This document shows positions 17,799-27,208 of a stretch of DNA of 64,000 nucleotides, piece by piece. Source of the DNA: Sphingobacteriaceae bacterium. Lineage in GTDB: Bacteria > Bacteroidota > Bacteroidia > B-17B0 > Aurantibacillaceae. The stretch lies in contig JADJMM010000002.1 of the NCBI GenBank assembly GCA_016709575.1, positions 620,001 through 684,000 on the forward strand, in the 5' to 3' direction. The translations under genes were made by a program, and so were the position numbers. The notes beneath the pieces were generated by a model. It was not told where the DNA came from. It did no database searches and worked only from the letters and a program-made list of their open reading frames with translations. Position 1 is the first letter of the stretch; each line of letters begins with the position of its first letter.

Positions 17799-19061
17799 CT
17801 ACCTCATTCTCTTGTAGGTCTGATAATAAAAGCTTACCCCAACACAGGCTGCGAAGAAAATAATGAGTTTTACGACTTGAATAGCAATCCCTCCAAAACC
17901 TAAACCCCTTAAAAACACCGCATAAAAGGCTTCCAAACCCCAATTGAGAGGGGAAATTGAACTAATATTCCGCATTAATTCCGGCATAACAAAAGTGGGA
18001 ACCCAAACTCCACCTAAAGCAGCCAAAATCACGACACTCACCGCCCCAAATAATGAAGCTTGGTCTTGAGAATTAGAAACCGTTCCTATTAATAAGCCGT
18101 ATCCGGTTGCGGCCAGACCAGAACTAAGCGCAATGCTAAATAAAGTGATATAATTATGTCCGATGTCGAGTTTTGGTAAGCCTAGCATTGGCAAAATATA
18201 AATTCCGACCAATAGCATTAATAAAAACTGAATCAGATTCACTACTAGATACAATGCGATTTTTCCAAGCAACACATTTAAATAAGAGCCCGGCATCGTT
18301 AACAAACGAAATGCACTTCCGTCTTCACGCTCTTTAATAATATTTCCCGCTAAGGGAATACAAATAAAGAACATGGCGAACATGGTCCAAGCCGGAACAT
18401 TATGCTGTACTGAATTAGGAACAATAGCAGTTTCATTTTTCCCTGCATAAGCTTGAACAGTTTCTACTAATGGTTTATTATCAATGGGTGAAGATTTACT
18501 TTCCGACGAAATATCTTTTAACTCTTCACCTAAAGCCGAAATCATACTTTGCATTTCAATAGCTGAAACAATTCTGTCAATAGCACCGCTAATACTCACT
18601 TTAAACGATTGCTTTGTGATAGGATCAAAAAATACTTTTAATTGTATTGGATTTGTATCCGAAGTTTTTATTGCAATATCCTCTTGCGGAAATAATTTTG
18701 AAATTCGTGTTTTTGCTTTTTCTCTAAGTTGTTGAGAAGTATTCTCCGGAACGATAATGCCAATTAAATATATTCCTTCAGCTACTAATGTTTTCGTTTC
18801 TTCCTCCGAGATATCCTTTTTCACCACTTCAAAAAAATGCGTTTGCACTAAAGCATTCTCTAATTTATACGAAAGCGAATCTTTATCCTTATCTACAAAT
18901 AAAAGGGGAACAGAAGTTTCGTTTACCGATTTAAAAGTAGAATCCTGAATTATTGTCACAATAAAAACCAAAGCCATCGGCATCAAAAACATAACCGCCA
19001 ATGCAGCTTTATCGCGCACCAACACTTTATATTCTTTATATATGCAGTAAAGCAGTTTCAT
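17799..19061 (-). CDS. ABC-2 type transporter permease
   Basis: 420 aa. The architecture is one N-terminal transmembrane helix (AALAVMFLMPMALVFIVTII), a ~180-residue extracytoplasmic domain, then five hydrophobic segments including AWTMFAMFFICIPLAGNIIKERE and the closing GGIAIQVVKLIIFFAACVGV. This is the ABC-2/YhaP-like exporter layout. Its start shares a base with the stop of the ATPase gene, so they form one exporter. It is the last of four genes led by darA, which suggests export of the pigment or lipid product, or its assembly in the envelope (inference from position). Confidence 0.87.
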   Translation of the reverse strand: MKLLYCIYKEYKVLVRDKAALAVMFLMPMALVFIVTIIQDSTFKSVNETSVPLLFVDKDKDSLSYKLENALVQTHFFEVVKKDISEEETKTLVAEGIYLIGIIVPENTSQQLREKAKTRISKLFPQEDIAIKTSDTNPIQLKVFFDPITKQSFKVSISGAIDRIVSAIEMQSMISALGEELKDISSESKSSPIDNKPLVETVQAYAGKNETAIVPNSVQHNVPAWTMFAMFFICIPLAGNIIKEREDGSAFRLLTMPGSYLNVLLGKIALYLVVNLIQFLLMLLVGIYILPMLGLPKLDIGHNYITLFSIALSSGLAATGYGLLIGTVSNSQDQASLFGAVSVVILAALGGVWVPTFVMPELMRNISSISPLNWGLEAFYAVFLRGLGFGGIAIQVVKLIIFFAACVGVSFYYQTYKRMR

Positions 19062-19810
19062 TAATCCCTGAATCTATGTCCTGTAATTTTTAAATACACC
19101 TCTTCAATCGTGTTACAATTGTTTGTGCGGATTAATTCTTTGGTTTCCCCTTGCGTAATTAATTTTCCTTCATCAATTATAGCAATATGCGAACAGAAAT
19201 CTTCAGCCTCATGCAAATGGTGTGAGGTATAAAAAATAGTTGTGCCTTGTTCTTTATTTATTTTTTTCAAAAGTTCAATAATCGCCGTTTTCGATTGAAT
19301 ATCTACACCAACCGTTGGCTCATCTAAAATCAATAATTTAGGATGATGCAATAAACCTGCAATTAAATTTACGCGACGTTTCATTCCTCCCGAAAAAGTT
19401 TGCACTTGTTGGTTGGCGTTTTCTTCCAGACCTAAAATCTGTAAATTATCGGAGATACGTTTTTTTAATTCCGAAGTTTCAATCCCATACATCTGACCTA
19501 AAAACATTAAGTTTTCGTAAGCCGTTAATTTAGCATACAAAGCAATTTCTTGCGGAACAACACCAATAAGTTGTTTGGATTCTTTTAAATGAGAAGCCGT
19601 ATTTAATCCGTTGATAAAAATTTCTCCACTATTTGGTTTAAACAAACCACAAAGCATAGAAATTAATGTTGTTTTACCAGCGCCATTTGGTCCTAATAAA
19701 CCGAAAATACTTTGTTGAGGAATGCTAAGTGAAAGATTGTTTACAGCAGGACGAGCAGCATTTTTATAGTGCCTGCTAACATCTTTTATTTCAACCATAA
19801 ATTGTTGCAT
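19061..19810 (-). CDS. ABC transporter ATP-binding protein
   Basis: 249 aa single nucleotide-binding domain. Walker A is GPNGAGKTTL, the Q-loop is GVVPQEIALY, the signature is FSGGMKRRVNL, Walker B is LLILDEPTVGVD, and the H-loop is YTSHHLHEAE. This is the exporter (DrrA-like) subclass. The start may be Met1 or Met5 (MVEIKDVSR), 12 nt downstream. It is coupled to the permease gene and lies 25 nt after the dehydratase gene in the darA-led operon. Confidence 0.92.
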   Translation of the reverse strand: MQQFMVEIKDVSRHYKNAARPAVNNLSLSIPQQSIFGLLGPNGAGKTTLISMLCGLFKPNSGEIFINGLNTASHLKESKQLIGVVPQEIALYAKLTAYENLMFLGQMYGIETSELKKRISDNLQILGLEENANQQVQTFSGGMKRRVNLIAGLLHHPKLLILDEPTVGVDIQSKTAIIELLKKINKEQGTTIFYTSHHLHEAEDFCSHIAIIDEGKLITQGETKELIRTNNCNTIEEVYLKITGHRFRD

Positions 19811-19835
19811 GTAAATTCCCGATAAACAAAAATAA

Positions 19836-20258
19836 TTATTCCTGAATAAAAATCTTCATTTCACATTCAGCAACAGGTTCACCATTACAAGTAGATGTGG
19901 CAATTACCAAACTCACATTCATCACGAATGCTTTTTGTTTTACAACGGTTACCACTTCAGCATTTACAGGTGGAAGCGAATAAATTTTTAAATCTTTTAT
20001 ATTGGCGATAAATCCAACTTTGGGCGGTATGTTTCTTAAACTACAAACATAACCTGCTTGTGCAGCACAACTTTGCGCTAAATTTTCTACTATTCCCGCT
20101 TCACTTAAAGCATTTTCATTAATAAAAAAATGATCGGCCTCCACCAGAAAACCTGTTTTCACACTTTCTTCCGAGCATTCGTAAATTGTATGAACCAAAC
20201 AAATTGGGTCACGCTGCGGAATGTAGGTTAATATATTTTCTTTAGTAGCAAGAGCCAT
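19836..20258 (-). CDS. 3-hydroxyacyl-ACP dehydratase-like hotdog protein (ApeI/FabZ type)
   Basis: 140 aa, one hotdog domain. YIPQRDPICLVHTIY stands where FabZ has its catalytic-His LPHRYPFLLVD loop, with His replaced by Gln-Arg-Asp, and ALSEAGIVENLAQSCAAQAGY is the central helix carrying the acidic residue. The pattern resembles the dehydratases of aryl-polyene and flexirubin clusters more than housekeeping FabZ. Operon position between darA and an ABC exporter supports a role in making the polyene acyl chain. The altered catalytic loop means activity on a standard substrate is not certain. Confidence 0.78.
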   Translation of the reverse strand: MALATKENILTYIPQRDPICLVHTIYECSEESVKTGFLVEADHFFINENALSEAGIVENLAQSCAAQAGYVCSLRNIPPKVGFIANIKDLKIYSLPPVNAEVVTVVKQKAFVMNVSLVIATSTCNGEPVAECEMKIFIQE

Positions 20259-20342
20259 TACAAATAATGTAGTTGGTAAAAGTAGTGTTTCCTGAGCAAT
20301 AATATAGTAAAACGTCTAAAATAATACAGAACAAACAGGATT

Positions 20343-21272
20343 TTAAGAAGTTCGCCTTAAACTATTTTGCTTGTAATAAGCGATTTCTTTTTTGAATTTT
20401 GCTCCCGCTAAAAGAGGCGCTAAGCGCGATACAATAGTAATTATAGGTGACAAAATAAGAATGGCAGTTGGTAAAACTATTCCAAAAATACGAACGCGAC
20501 CTCTACGTTCCGCGCTACTTGCAGTTCCTTTTTTTGAAACGTAGTTGGCGTACAACGGAAACAAAGCCCTACCTCTGCCTTCCATTAAAAGCAGATTCGA
20601 TTTTACTGTAACAAAATCTTTCATCACAATAAGCTGCTGCAGTTTCTCGAAATTATTTTGTTTTAGAGAGGTTTCAATAAGTTTTCCCAACTCAGGTGCC
20701 GCTTCCAAATCTTTATCTGAAACACCATAGCGGGGGAAAATTCCCATGTAATTTTCTTTTACACCTTTTAACTCAAACGCTAAAACGGTAACCAAACTAG
20801 TCAGGTTTGAAGACTTATCTACAAACGTAATATTCCCAACTAATTTCGCATTCAAATCCAACAATCGCTGTTTCATTTTTTCCTGCGCACCTAACCACAT
20901 ATTACGACAATTAATAATGGTGATGACAGATTTATTGTTCAATAACTTTTTTGCTTCGTCGCTTAATAAAAATGAATTTATAGGCCGACAAATACTTAAA
21001 AACCAAGGCTGATATCCAATAATTACTAAATCAAAATTTTCGTTTTGATTTACAGTTAATGGCTCCAACTCAAAAGGAACACCTTGTACATTTTCAGGAA
21101 ACACATCAAAAAATTCGGAGTACTTCCAAGGATACGGTAATTGTGTTTTTGGTTTTATTAATTCGTAATGAATAGAATATTCAGAGTTTCCGATAAATGG
21201 TTTTAGTACCGCATCTAAAGCTAATTTCGCCTGACCAGTTTGTGTATAATATATTACCAGTATTTTTTTCAA
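20343..21272 (-). CDS. darA: DarA-like dialkylresorcinol biosynthesis enzyme
   Basis: 309 aa. A flavodoxin-like N-terminus (MKKILVIYYTQTGQAKLAL, the FMN-phosphate loop) is followed by TQLPYPWKYSEFFDVFPENV and IIGYQPWFLSICRPINSFL, all characteristic of the DarA family. A C-terminal hydrophobic segment (IFGIVLPTAILILSPIITIV) suggests membrane attachment. In known systems the ketosynthase DarB condenses two acyl precursors and DarA aromatises the product to a 2,5-dialkylresorcinol, which is then esterified to an aryl-polyene acid to give flexirubin. No darB is in the window. The start codon is TTG, only about 9 nt from a TAnnTTTG box, so the mRNA may be nearly leaderless. It leads the operon with dehydratase and ABC exporter. 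Confidence 0.85.
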   Translation of the reverse strand: MKKILVIYYTQTGQAKLALDAVLKPFIGNSEYSIHYELIKPKTQLPYPWKYSEFFDVFPENVQGVPFELEPLTVNQNENFDLVIIGYQPWFLSICRPINSFLLSDEAKKLLNNKSVITIINCRNMWLGAQEKMKQRLLDLNAKLVGNITFVDKSSNLTSLVTVLAFELKGVKENYMGIFPRYGVSDKDLEAAPELGKLIETSLKQNNFEKLQQLIVMKDFVTVKSNLLLMEGRGRALFPLYANYVSKKGTASSAERRGRVRIFGIVLPTAILILSPIITIVSRLAPLLAGAKFKKEIAYYKQNSLRRTS

Positions 21273-21280
21273 GTAGACTA

Positions 21281-21288
21281 CAAATTTA
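21281..21288 (-). promoter_or_regulatory. Candidate -7 box for the darA operon
   Basis: The minus strand reads TAAATTTG (TAnnTTTG consensus), and TTTG on the minus strand at 21305-21308 sits 16 nt upstream as a possible -33 element. The predicted transcript would start within a few bases of the darA TTG codon. Confidence 0.6.
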
Positions 21289-21291
21289 GCT

Positions 21292-21299
21292 TATATTTG
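21292..21299 (+). promoter_or_regulatory. Candidate -7 box for the RidA-like gene
   Basis: TATATTTG matches TAnnTTTG, 15 nt before the ATG at 21315. It lies back to back with the opposite-strand box at 21281-21288, with only 3 nt between them. Confidence 0.55.
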
Positions 21300-21314
21300 T
21301 TTATCAAAAGTATT

Positions 21315-21740
21315 ATGAATTCAGAAAACACAAAAATAGAATCAAGTAAGGCGCCTGAGCCTGTTGGTTTATATCCTCACGCACGACGCGTTGGCAATTT
21401 TTTATTCTTAAGCGGTGTTGGTCCGCGTGAACGTGGTACAAAAAAAATTCCGGGCGTTGAATTAGATGAGAATGGAAATATTGTGAGTTACGATATTGAA
21501 GCGCAATGCCATAGTGTTTTCAGAAACATTAAATATATTTTAGAAGATTCAGGAAGCAGTTGGGATAAAATTGTTGATGTAACGGTTTTTTTAACCAACA
21601 TGAAAGATGATTTTCCGAAATACAATAAAATTTGGGCCGAATATTTTAAAGAAAATGCGCCTTGTCGTACTACCATCGAAATAAATAAATTACCAACCCC
21701 TATTGCCATCGAATTAAAAGTTATGGCGACTATTGATTAA
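21315..21740 (+). CDS. RidA-family protein, 2-aminomuconate deaminase-like
   Basis: 141 aa from the ATG at 21315; the longer open frame starting at 21240 reads through the promoter and is not used. The Rid fold is recognisable from YPHARRVGNFLFLSGVGPR, the ILEDSGSSWDKIVDVTVFLTNM segment, and APCRTTIEINKLP, where the Arg and Glu are the active-site pair of imine/enamine hydrolases. The insertion GTKKIPGVELDENGNIVSYDIE is typical of the 2-aminomuconate deaminase branch of tryptophan/kynurenine breakdown. No other gene of that pathway is nearby, so the specific role is provisional. It is divergent from darA and 11 nt before a small secreted protein gene. Confidence 0.82.
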   Translation: MNSENTKIESSKAPEPVGLYPHARRVGNFLFLSGVGPRERGTKKIPGVELDENGNIVSYDIEAQCHSVFRNIKYILEDSGSSWDKIVDVTVFLTNMKDDFPKYNKIWAEYFKENAPCRTTIEINKLPTPIAIELKVMATID

Positions 21741-21751
21741 AATATACCACC

Positions 21752-22174
21752 ATGAAAAATTTACTTTTATCCTTTTTGATTCTGATTTCAAGTGTTGCAC
21801 TATCTCAAAACAAAAAACCTGATTTAGCCAATTTACCAAGTACGGATGAAGTGGCTTTAACGCTAAAAGGTTTATCAATTGAAAATGTTATTTCCCAAAC
21901 ACAAATAATTTCTTTAAAACAAATTGATTTAAAGGGCGACAATGCAGCAAAATATAAATTGGCATATTATCATTTTAAAACCACTTATGTGCATACGTTT
22001 TCCAAAGACGATTTGTTTTACGACAATGTAATTCCTGAGGCAATGACCCAATTTTTTACCGACCTCGAAAAAAACTGCAAACTTATTTTTGATGATGTGG
22101 TGGTAACAAACACCGAAACAGGAAAACAGTACAAAATCGCACCACTTAATGTTGTGGTAAAAGTTGAACAATAA
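21752..22174 (+). CDS. Small secreted protein of unknown function
   Basis: 140 aa. MKNLLLSFLILISSVALSQ is a clear signal peptide with cleavage expected near SQ/NKK. The remainder is mixed alpha/beta without Cys or recognisable motifs. The polypeptide is probably periplasmic. It follows the RidA-like gene by 11 nt and may be co-transcribed. I do not recognise the family. Confidence 0.65.
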   Translation: MKNLLLSFLILISSVALSQNKKPDLANLPSTDEVALTLKGLSIENVISQTQIISLKQIDLKGDNAAKYKLAYYHFKTTYVHTFSKDDLFYDNVIPEAMTQFFTDLEKNCKLIFDDVVVTNTETGKQYKIAPLNVVVKVEQ

Positions 22175-22247
22175 TTCTATACTTTCTTCGTTACTTTAGC
22201 ATCCCCTTGGTCCTTATTTTATCGATTTTAACTTAATCTTTCAATTT

Positions 22248-23198
22248 ATGAAGTATATCATAGTTGTTCTATTTCTTATTTCAGGGGCAAAATTATTTTC
22301 GCAAGATCAGCTATTTAAAAAAGATAATAGCAAACAAGATGTGAAAGTGTTGGAAGTTACTCCGGATGAAGTAAAGTATAAGTTAAAAAGCAATCCTGAG
22401 GGCCCGCTATACATTATAAAAAAGAGCGATGTTGCGTTAATTATTTATGAAAATGGCAGCCACGAAACTTATCCTGATGCAAAGCCATTACCGCAAATAG
22501 TAACCATTGTTTCCCCTTACAACATTATTGATTCTATTAGGGTCCAAAGAAAGCGTGAGTCGTTAAAGAAATTTTCGTTCTTAACAAAAAACAAAAATGT
22601 AACCTTCGTCAATATTTTAGGTTTAGCCAATAGCTGTTTGTCTCTGTCTTATTTGCGGGAATTTGGTCAGGGTTACTTCAGTGTTCATGTTCCGGTTTCA
22701 TTTTCATTTGCAAAACCTTTAGGCGGTCAATATCTATCTATGGACGGAGCCGGAGGATACTATTATGAAAACGTGTCAAATTATAAATTGGTCCATAAAG
22801 CTATAGAAACCGGGCTTGGCTTATACTTTCATACCAGTGGCAAAAGACCAGTAACACACTTTGTGGGACCATATGTAAGTTTTGCACAGTATAATGGCAC
22901 GTTTCAATCACGCAATTTCTATGTCGATCCTAACAGTTATAATTATGTCAATTACGATCCGGAATTAATTGAACATGGCTTTGTACTAAATGAACTTTCA
23001 TTCATGGTAAACAACGGACTTCTAATCCGAATCACACCGGAATTAAATTTAATGATACATGCCGCTATTGGCTTTACCACTAGCCGGGATTATATTGCCA
23101 ACGATCCCTCTGATTTTGTTTATTCAGCTTATGGAACTTACCGCCAGAATAATATCCAGGCATTCAATATTGGTTTTAACTTCGGTTATCGTTTCTAA
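22248..23198 (+). CDS. Secreted, probable outer-membrane beta-barrel protein, unknown family
   Basis: 316 aa. A signal peptide (MKYIIVVLFLISGAKLFSQ) is followed by a short domain with EVTPDEVKYKLKSNPEGPLYIIKKSDV, a pattern frequent in Bacteroidota envelope proteins. A barrel-like region then has alternating hydrophobic residues and ends in FNIGFNFGYRF, with a terminal Phe typical of outer-membrane strands. Its role is unknown. Its 3' end overlaps the opposite-strand small gene by 4 nt. Confidence 0.65.
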   Translation: MKYIIVVLFLISGAKLFSQDQLFKKDNSKQDVKVLEVTPDEVKYKLKSNPEGPLYIIKKSDVALIIYENGSHETYPDAKPLPQIVTIVSPYNIIDSIRVQRKRESLKKFSFLTKNKNVTFVNILGLANSCLSLSYLREFGQGYFSVHVPVSFSFAKPLGGQYLSMDGAGGYYYENVSNYKLVHKAIETGLGLYFHTSGKRPVTHFVGPYVSFAQYNGTFQSRNFYVDPNSYNYVNYDPELIEHGFVLNELSFMVNNGLLIRITPELNLMIHAAIGFTTSRDYIANDPSDFVYSAYGTYRQNNIQAFNIGFNFGYRF

Positions 23199-23530
23199 TC
23201 TAATGGACTTGATGGAATAGCTCCTTCATTCCATACTTTCATCTTCTTATCACTACTGCTGTAATAATAAATTTTTGCGCGGCCGGTTTGAGTGTCCCAC
23301 ACCAAAATATTATACCCTTCGCCGCCGTCTTTATACTTAAACACCTGATAATTCATCATGTATTTACCATTAGCGCCACCCGCCTGAAACACTGATGACT
23401 TTACAAATTCAGGCTTTGTTTCGTTACCTGCAAACGTACTTTTAATTGAGAAAAAGAAAGCACTACCCGAAAGTAAAACCATGCTGATACCCGCGCTTAG
23501 CGACAAGATTTTTTTAGATGTTGATTCCAT
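23195..23530 (-). CDS. Small membrane-anchored protein of unknown function
   Basis: 111 aa. One N-terminal transmembrane or signal-anchor segment (ILSLSAGISMVLLSGSAFFFSI) precedes a short extracytoplasmic domain with YKDGGEGYNILVWDTQTGRAKIYYY, a beta-hairpin-like stretch. It is alone on the minus strand between two plus-strand genes. No family is recognised; the coding call rests on the sensible composition and hydrophobic start. Confidence 0.55.
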   Translation of the reverse strand: MESTSKKILSLSAGISMVLLSGSAFFFSIKSTFAGNETKPEFVKSSVFQAGGANGKYMMNYQVFKYKDGGEGYNILVWDTQTGRAKIYYYSSSDKKMKVWNEGAIPSSPLD

Positions 23531-23638
23531 AATGTGATTTTTTAAGATTTTAAGGCGAATTTAAGTCAAAATCGAGCCAAATTATATGTGATTGTTTAGC
23601 TTATTTTTAGTAAATTCGCTCTCCTTTTTTAAGGCTTT

Positions 23639-26600
23639 ATGAGTAAGTACCCCGAATATAAACAATTAAACCTTCCGCAAATAAGTGCAGATATGCTACG
23701 CTTTTGGGAACAACAAAAAACGTTCGAAAAATCAATTAGCAGTCGCGAAGGCAAAACGCCTTGGGTTTTTTATGAAGGTCCGCCAAGTGCAAATGGTTTG
23801 CCAGGCATTCATCACGTCATGGCGCGTGCCATCAAAGATATTTTTTGTCGCTTTAAAACATTACAAGGTTATCAGGTAAAACGTAAAGCCGGTTGGGATA
23901 CGCATGGTTTACCAATTGAATTAGCTGTAGAAAAAGGATTAGGGATTACAAAAGAAGATATCGGAAATAAAAATTCTCCGAAATATTTATCAGTTGAAGA
24001 TTATAACAAAGCCTGCCGCAAGGAGGTAATGAAATACACCGATAAGTGGGAAGAAGTAACTAAGAAAATGGGTTACTGGGTGGATATGACCGACCCTTAC
24101 ATCACTTACGATAACAAATACATTGAGAGCGTTTGGTGGTTATTAAACAACTTGTACAAAAAAGAATTATTGTACAAAGGATTTACAATTCAACCTTATT
24201 CTCCTGCAGCAGGAACAGGGTTATCGTCTCACGAATTAAATCAACCAGGTTGTTATAGAGATGTGAAGGATAGAACAGCGGTTGCGATGTTTAGATTAAG
24301 TGGCCTTTTAATTGATAACACAACTCCGATTTCAGGTCAAGCATCCACACAAGAAGATAGAGCATTTCTTGATTTTGTGCAGAAAAACTCTACACCTAGA
24401 AAAGAGATGGATTTCTATTTTCTAGCTTGGACCACAACGCCTTGGACCTTACCTTCAAATACTGCTTTAGCAGTTGGAAAAGATATTATTTATGTTGCAG
24501 TAAAAACATTCCATCCTCATCCCAAAAAAGGGGAAGAGAAAAAGGAAATCTTTGTTATACTAGCAAAAGATTTATTGGGAAAATATTTTCCAGAGAAAAA
24601 TTCACAATTAAATTTTGAAGATTACAATCCAGGTGATAAAAACATACCGTTCGAAGTTATGTGCGAATGTACTGGTTATGGGTTAAGAGAGTGGAAATAC
24701 GAACAACTTTTGCCTTTTGAAAATATAAAACCTGAAGGTGATGCGTTTAAAGTTGTGGTTGGAGATTTTGTGACTACTACTGATGGTACAGGAATAGTTC
24801 ACATCGCGCCGAGTTTTGGTGCGGATGACTTTCAGGTAGCAAGAAAAAATAATATTGCTTCTTTAACTTTGGTTGACAAGCGCGGTAAATTTTTGCCGGA
24901 AGTACAAGATGGCGTTTTCCTTTACGGAGAAGAATTTGTGAAAGAAGCGTACCTGGATGATGAAGAAAAGAAAACTAAATTCGAAAAACAGAAAAAAATA
25001 TTAGAAGCTGCCGGAAAAATAAAAGAATTAAAAGCTTACCTGAGTGTTGATGAACGCATTGTTTTAAAATTACAGGAAGAAGGAAAATTATTTAAAAAAG
25101 AAACATACGAGCACAGTTACCCGCATTGCTGGAGAACTGATAAGCCCGTTTTATATTATCCTTTAGATTCTTGGTTCATTAAATCAACTGCTGCAAAAGA
25201 CAGAATGATTGAACTGAACAAAACCATTAACTGGAAACCGGAATCAACAGGAACAGGTCGTTTTGGAAATTGGTTAGAGAATTTAAATGATTGGAATTTA
25301 TCACGCTCACGTTTCTGGGGAATTCCAATTCCAATTTGGACAAGCGAAGACCGTTCAGAACAAATTTGCATTGGCTCAGCAGAAGATTTACAAAAAGAAA
25401 TTGTTAATGCAGTTGCAAAAGGAGTAATGAAAGAAAATCCATTAAAGGATTTTAAAGCAGGAAATAACTCAGAAGAGAATTACAACACTTTTGATTTACA
25501 TAAACCTTACGCTGATAATATCGTATTAGAGAAAACGGAAAACAATTATTCCGCGAACCTGATTTAATTGATGTGTGGTTTGATTCTGGCGCAATGCCTT
25601 ATGCACAATTGCATTATCCTTTCGAGAACAAAGATTTAATTGATAACAAAAAGTATTTCCCTGCAGATTTTATTGCAGAAGGTGTCGATCAAACCCGTGG
25701 TTGGTTCTTTACACTTCACGCCATCGCGACAATGAATTTTGATTCGGTTGCATATAAAAATGTAGTGAGTAACGGATTAGTTCTTGATAAGAACGGAAAT
25801 AAAATGAGCAAGCGTTTAGGTAATGCTGTTGATCCATTCATCACCATTGATAAATACGGTGCTGATGCAACGCGTTGGTACATGATAGCAAACGCTGCGC
25901 CTTGGGATAATTTAAAATTTGATGTGGATGGCATCAGTGAAGTACAGCGACAATTATTCGGAACGCTTTATAACACGTATGGCTTTTACGCTATGTACGC
26001 TAACGTTGATAATTTTTTAATTGACGAAAAAAATAGTGTTCCCGTAAAAGACAGACAAGAATTAGACCGTTGGATTTTTATCGAAACTTCACAGCTTGAT
26101 AAAAGACACCACTGAACTTTACGAAACATTTGAACCACATCGTGCAGCCCGTTTAATTGAAGAATTTGTTGATCAGCATTTAAGTAACTGGTATGTGCGT
26201 TTAAGTCGCCGTCGTTTTTGGAAAGGTGAAATGAGCTCGGATAAAAAAGCGGCTTACGAAACTTTACACGAATGCTTATTAGTGGTGGCGCAGTTGATGA
26301 GTCCGATTGCACCATTCTTTGGTGATTGGATGTATCAGAATTTAACTTCGCCCATTAGAGAAAAAGCAATTTCAAACAAAACACGTTTACAGTTTGAATC
26401 AGTTCACTTAACAGAATTAGTTAAGGCAGATAAAACAATTATTGATGTGGCTCTAGAACAACGTATGGACTTGGCGCAGAAAATTTCGTCAATGATTTTA
26501 TCTATCCGTAAAAAAGAAAATTTACGTGTTCGTCAGCCTCTACAAAAAATTCAAATTCCTATTTTAGATAAAGATACGCAAGCGAAAATTGAAGCCGTAA

Positions 26601-27203
26601 AAGATTTGATTTTAGCAGAGGTGAACGTAAAAAGAAATTGAATTTGTTGATGAAAGCAAAACAGCTATCGTGAAAAATTTAAAACTCAATTTTAAAACAT
26701 TGGGTAAAAAGTGCGGCGCTAACATGAAAGCTGTTCAAGCTTATGCTTTAGAAAACGGAACAAAGATTATTCACGATATTGAGAATACAGGAAAACACAT
26801 TTTGAATGTGAATAGTGCTGAAGTTATTTTAGAGACTGAAGACGTAGAAATTATTCCGGTTGATATTCCGGGATGGAAAGTAGCAAATAGTGGCTCTATG
26901 ACTGTTGCTTTAGACATTACCATTTCAGACGTGTTAAAACAAGAAGGCTTAGCAAGAGAGATTGTTAATCGTATTCAAAACATGCGTAAAGACAAGGGTT
27001 TAGACGTAACCGACCGTATTTTAGTGAAAATTCAGGAAAATGCTGGACTTAATACGGCTATAAATAATAATTTAAATTATATTTGTTCTGAGACTCTAAC
27101 AGGCGATTTGCAATTGGTTCAAAACCTGAGCAATGCAACTGCAACCGCCGTAGAAGTTGATGAAACGATATCCACATTGATATCAATTGAAAAGTTAAAC
27201 TGA
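23639..27203 (+). CDS. ileS: Isoleucyl-tRNA synthetase, long form (three frame breaks)
   Basis: About 1,188 aa in four frame segments. The HIGH-class signature is PSANGLPGIHHVMAR, the editing (CP1) domain contains WTTTPWTLPSNTALAVG and VDKRGKFLPEV, and the KMSKS loop is NGNKMSKRLGNAVDP. The C-terminal anticodon-binding part continues through RLIEEFVDQHLSNWYVRLSRRRFW. Breaks lie at about 25,537-25,543 (restored: KTGKQLFREPDLIDVWFD), 26,075-26,081 (WIFSKLHSLIKDTTE) and the A5 run 26,629-26,633 (VNVKEIEFVDESKTA). Because the enzyme is essential and all parts are conserved, these are read errors. The length and sequence match the eukaryotic-like class found across Bacteroidota. It ends 5 nt before the DksA-like gene. 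Confidence 0.95.
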
Positions 27204-27208
27204 GAAAG

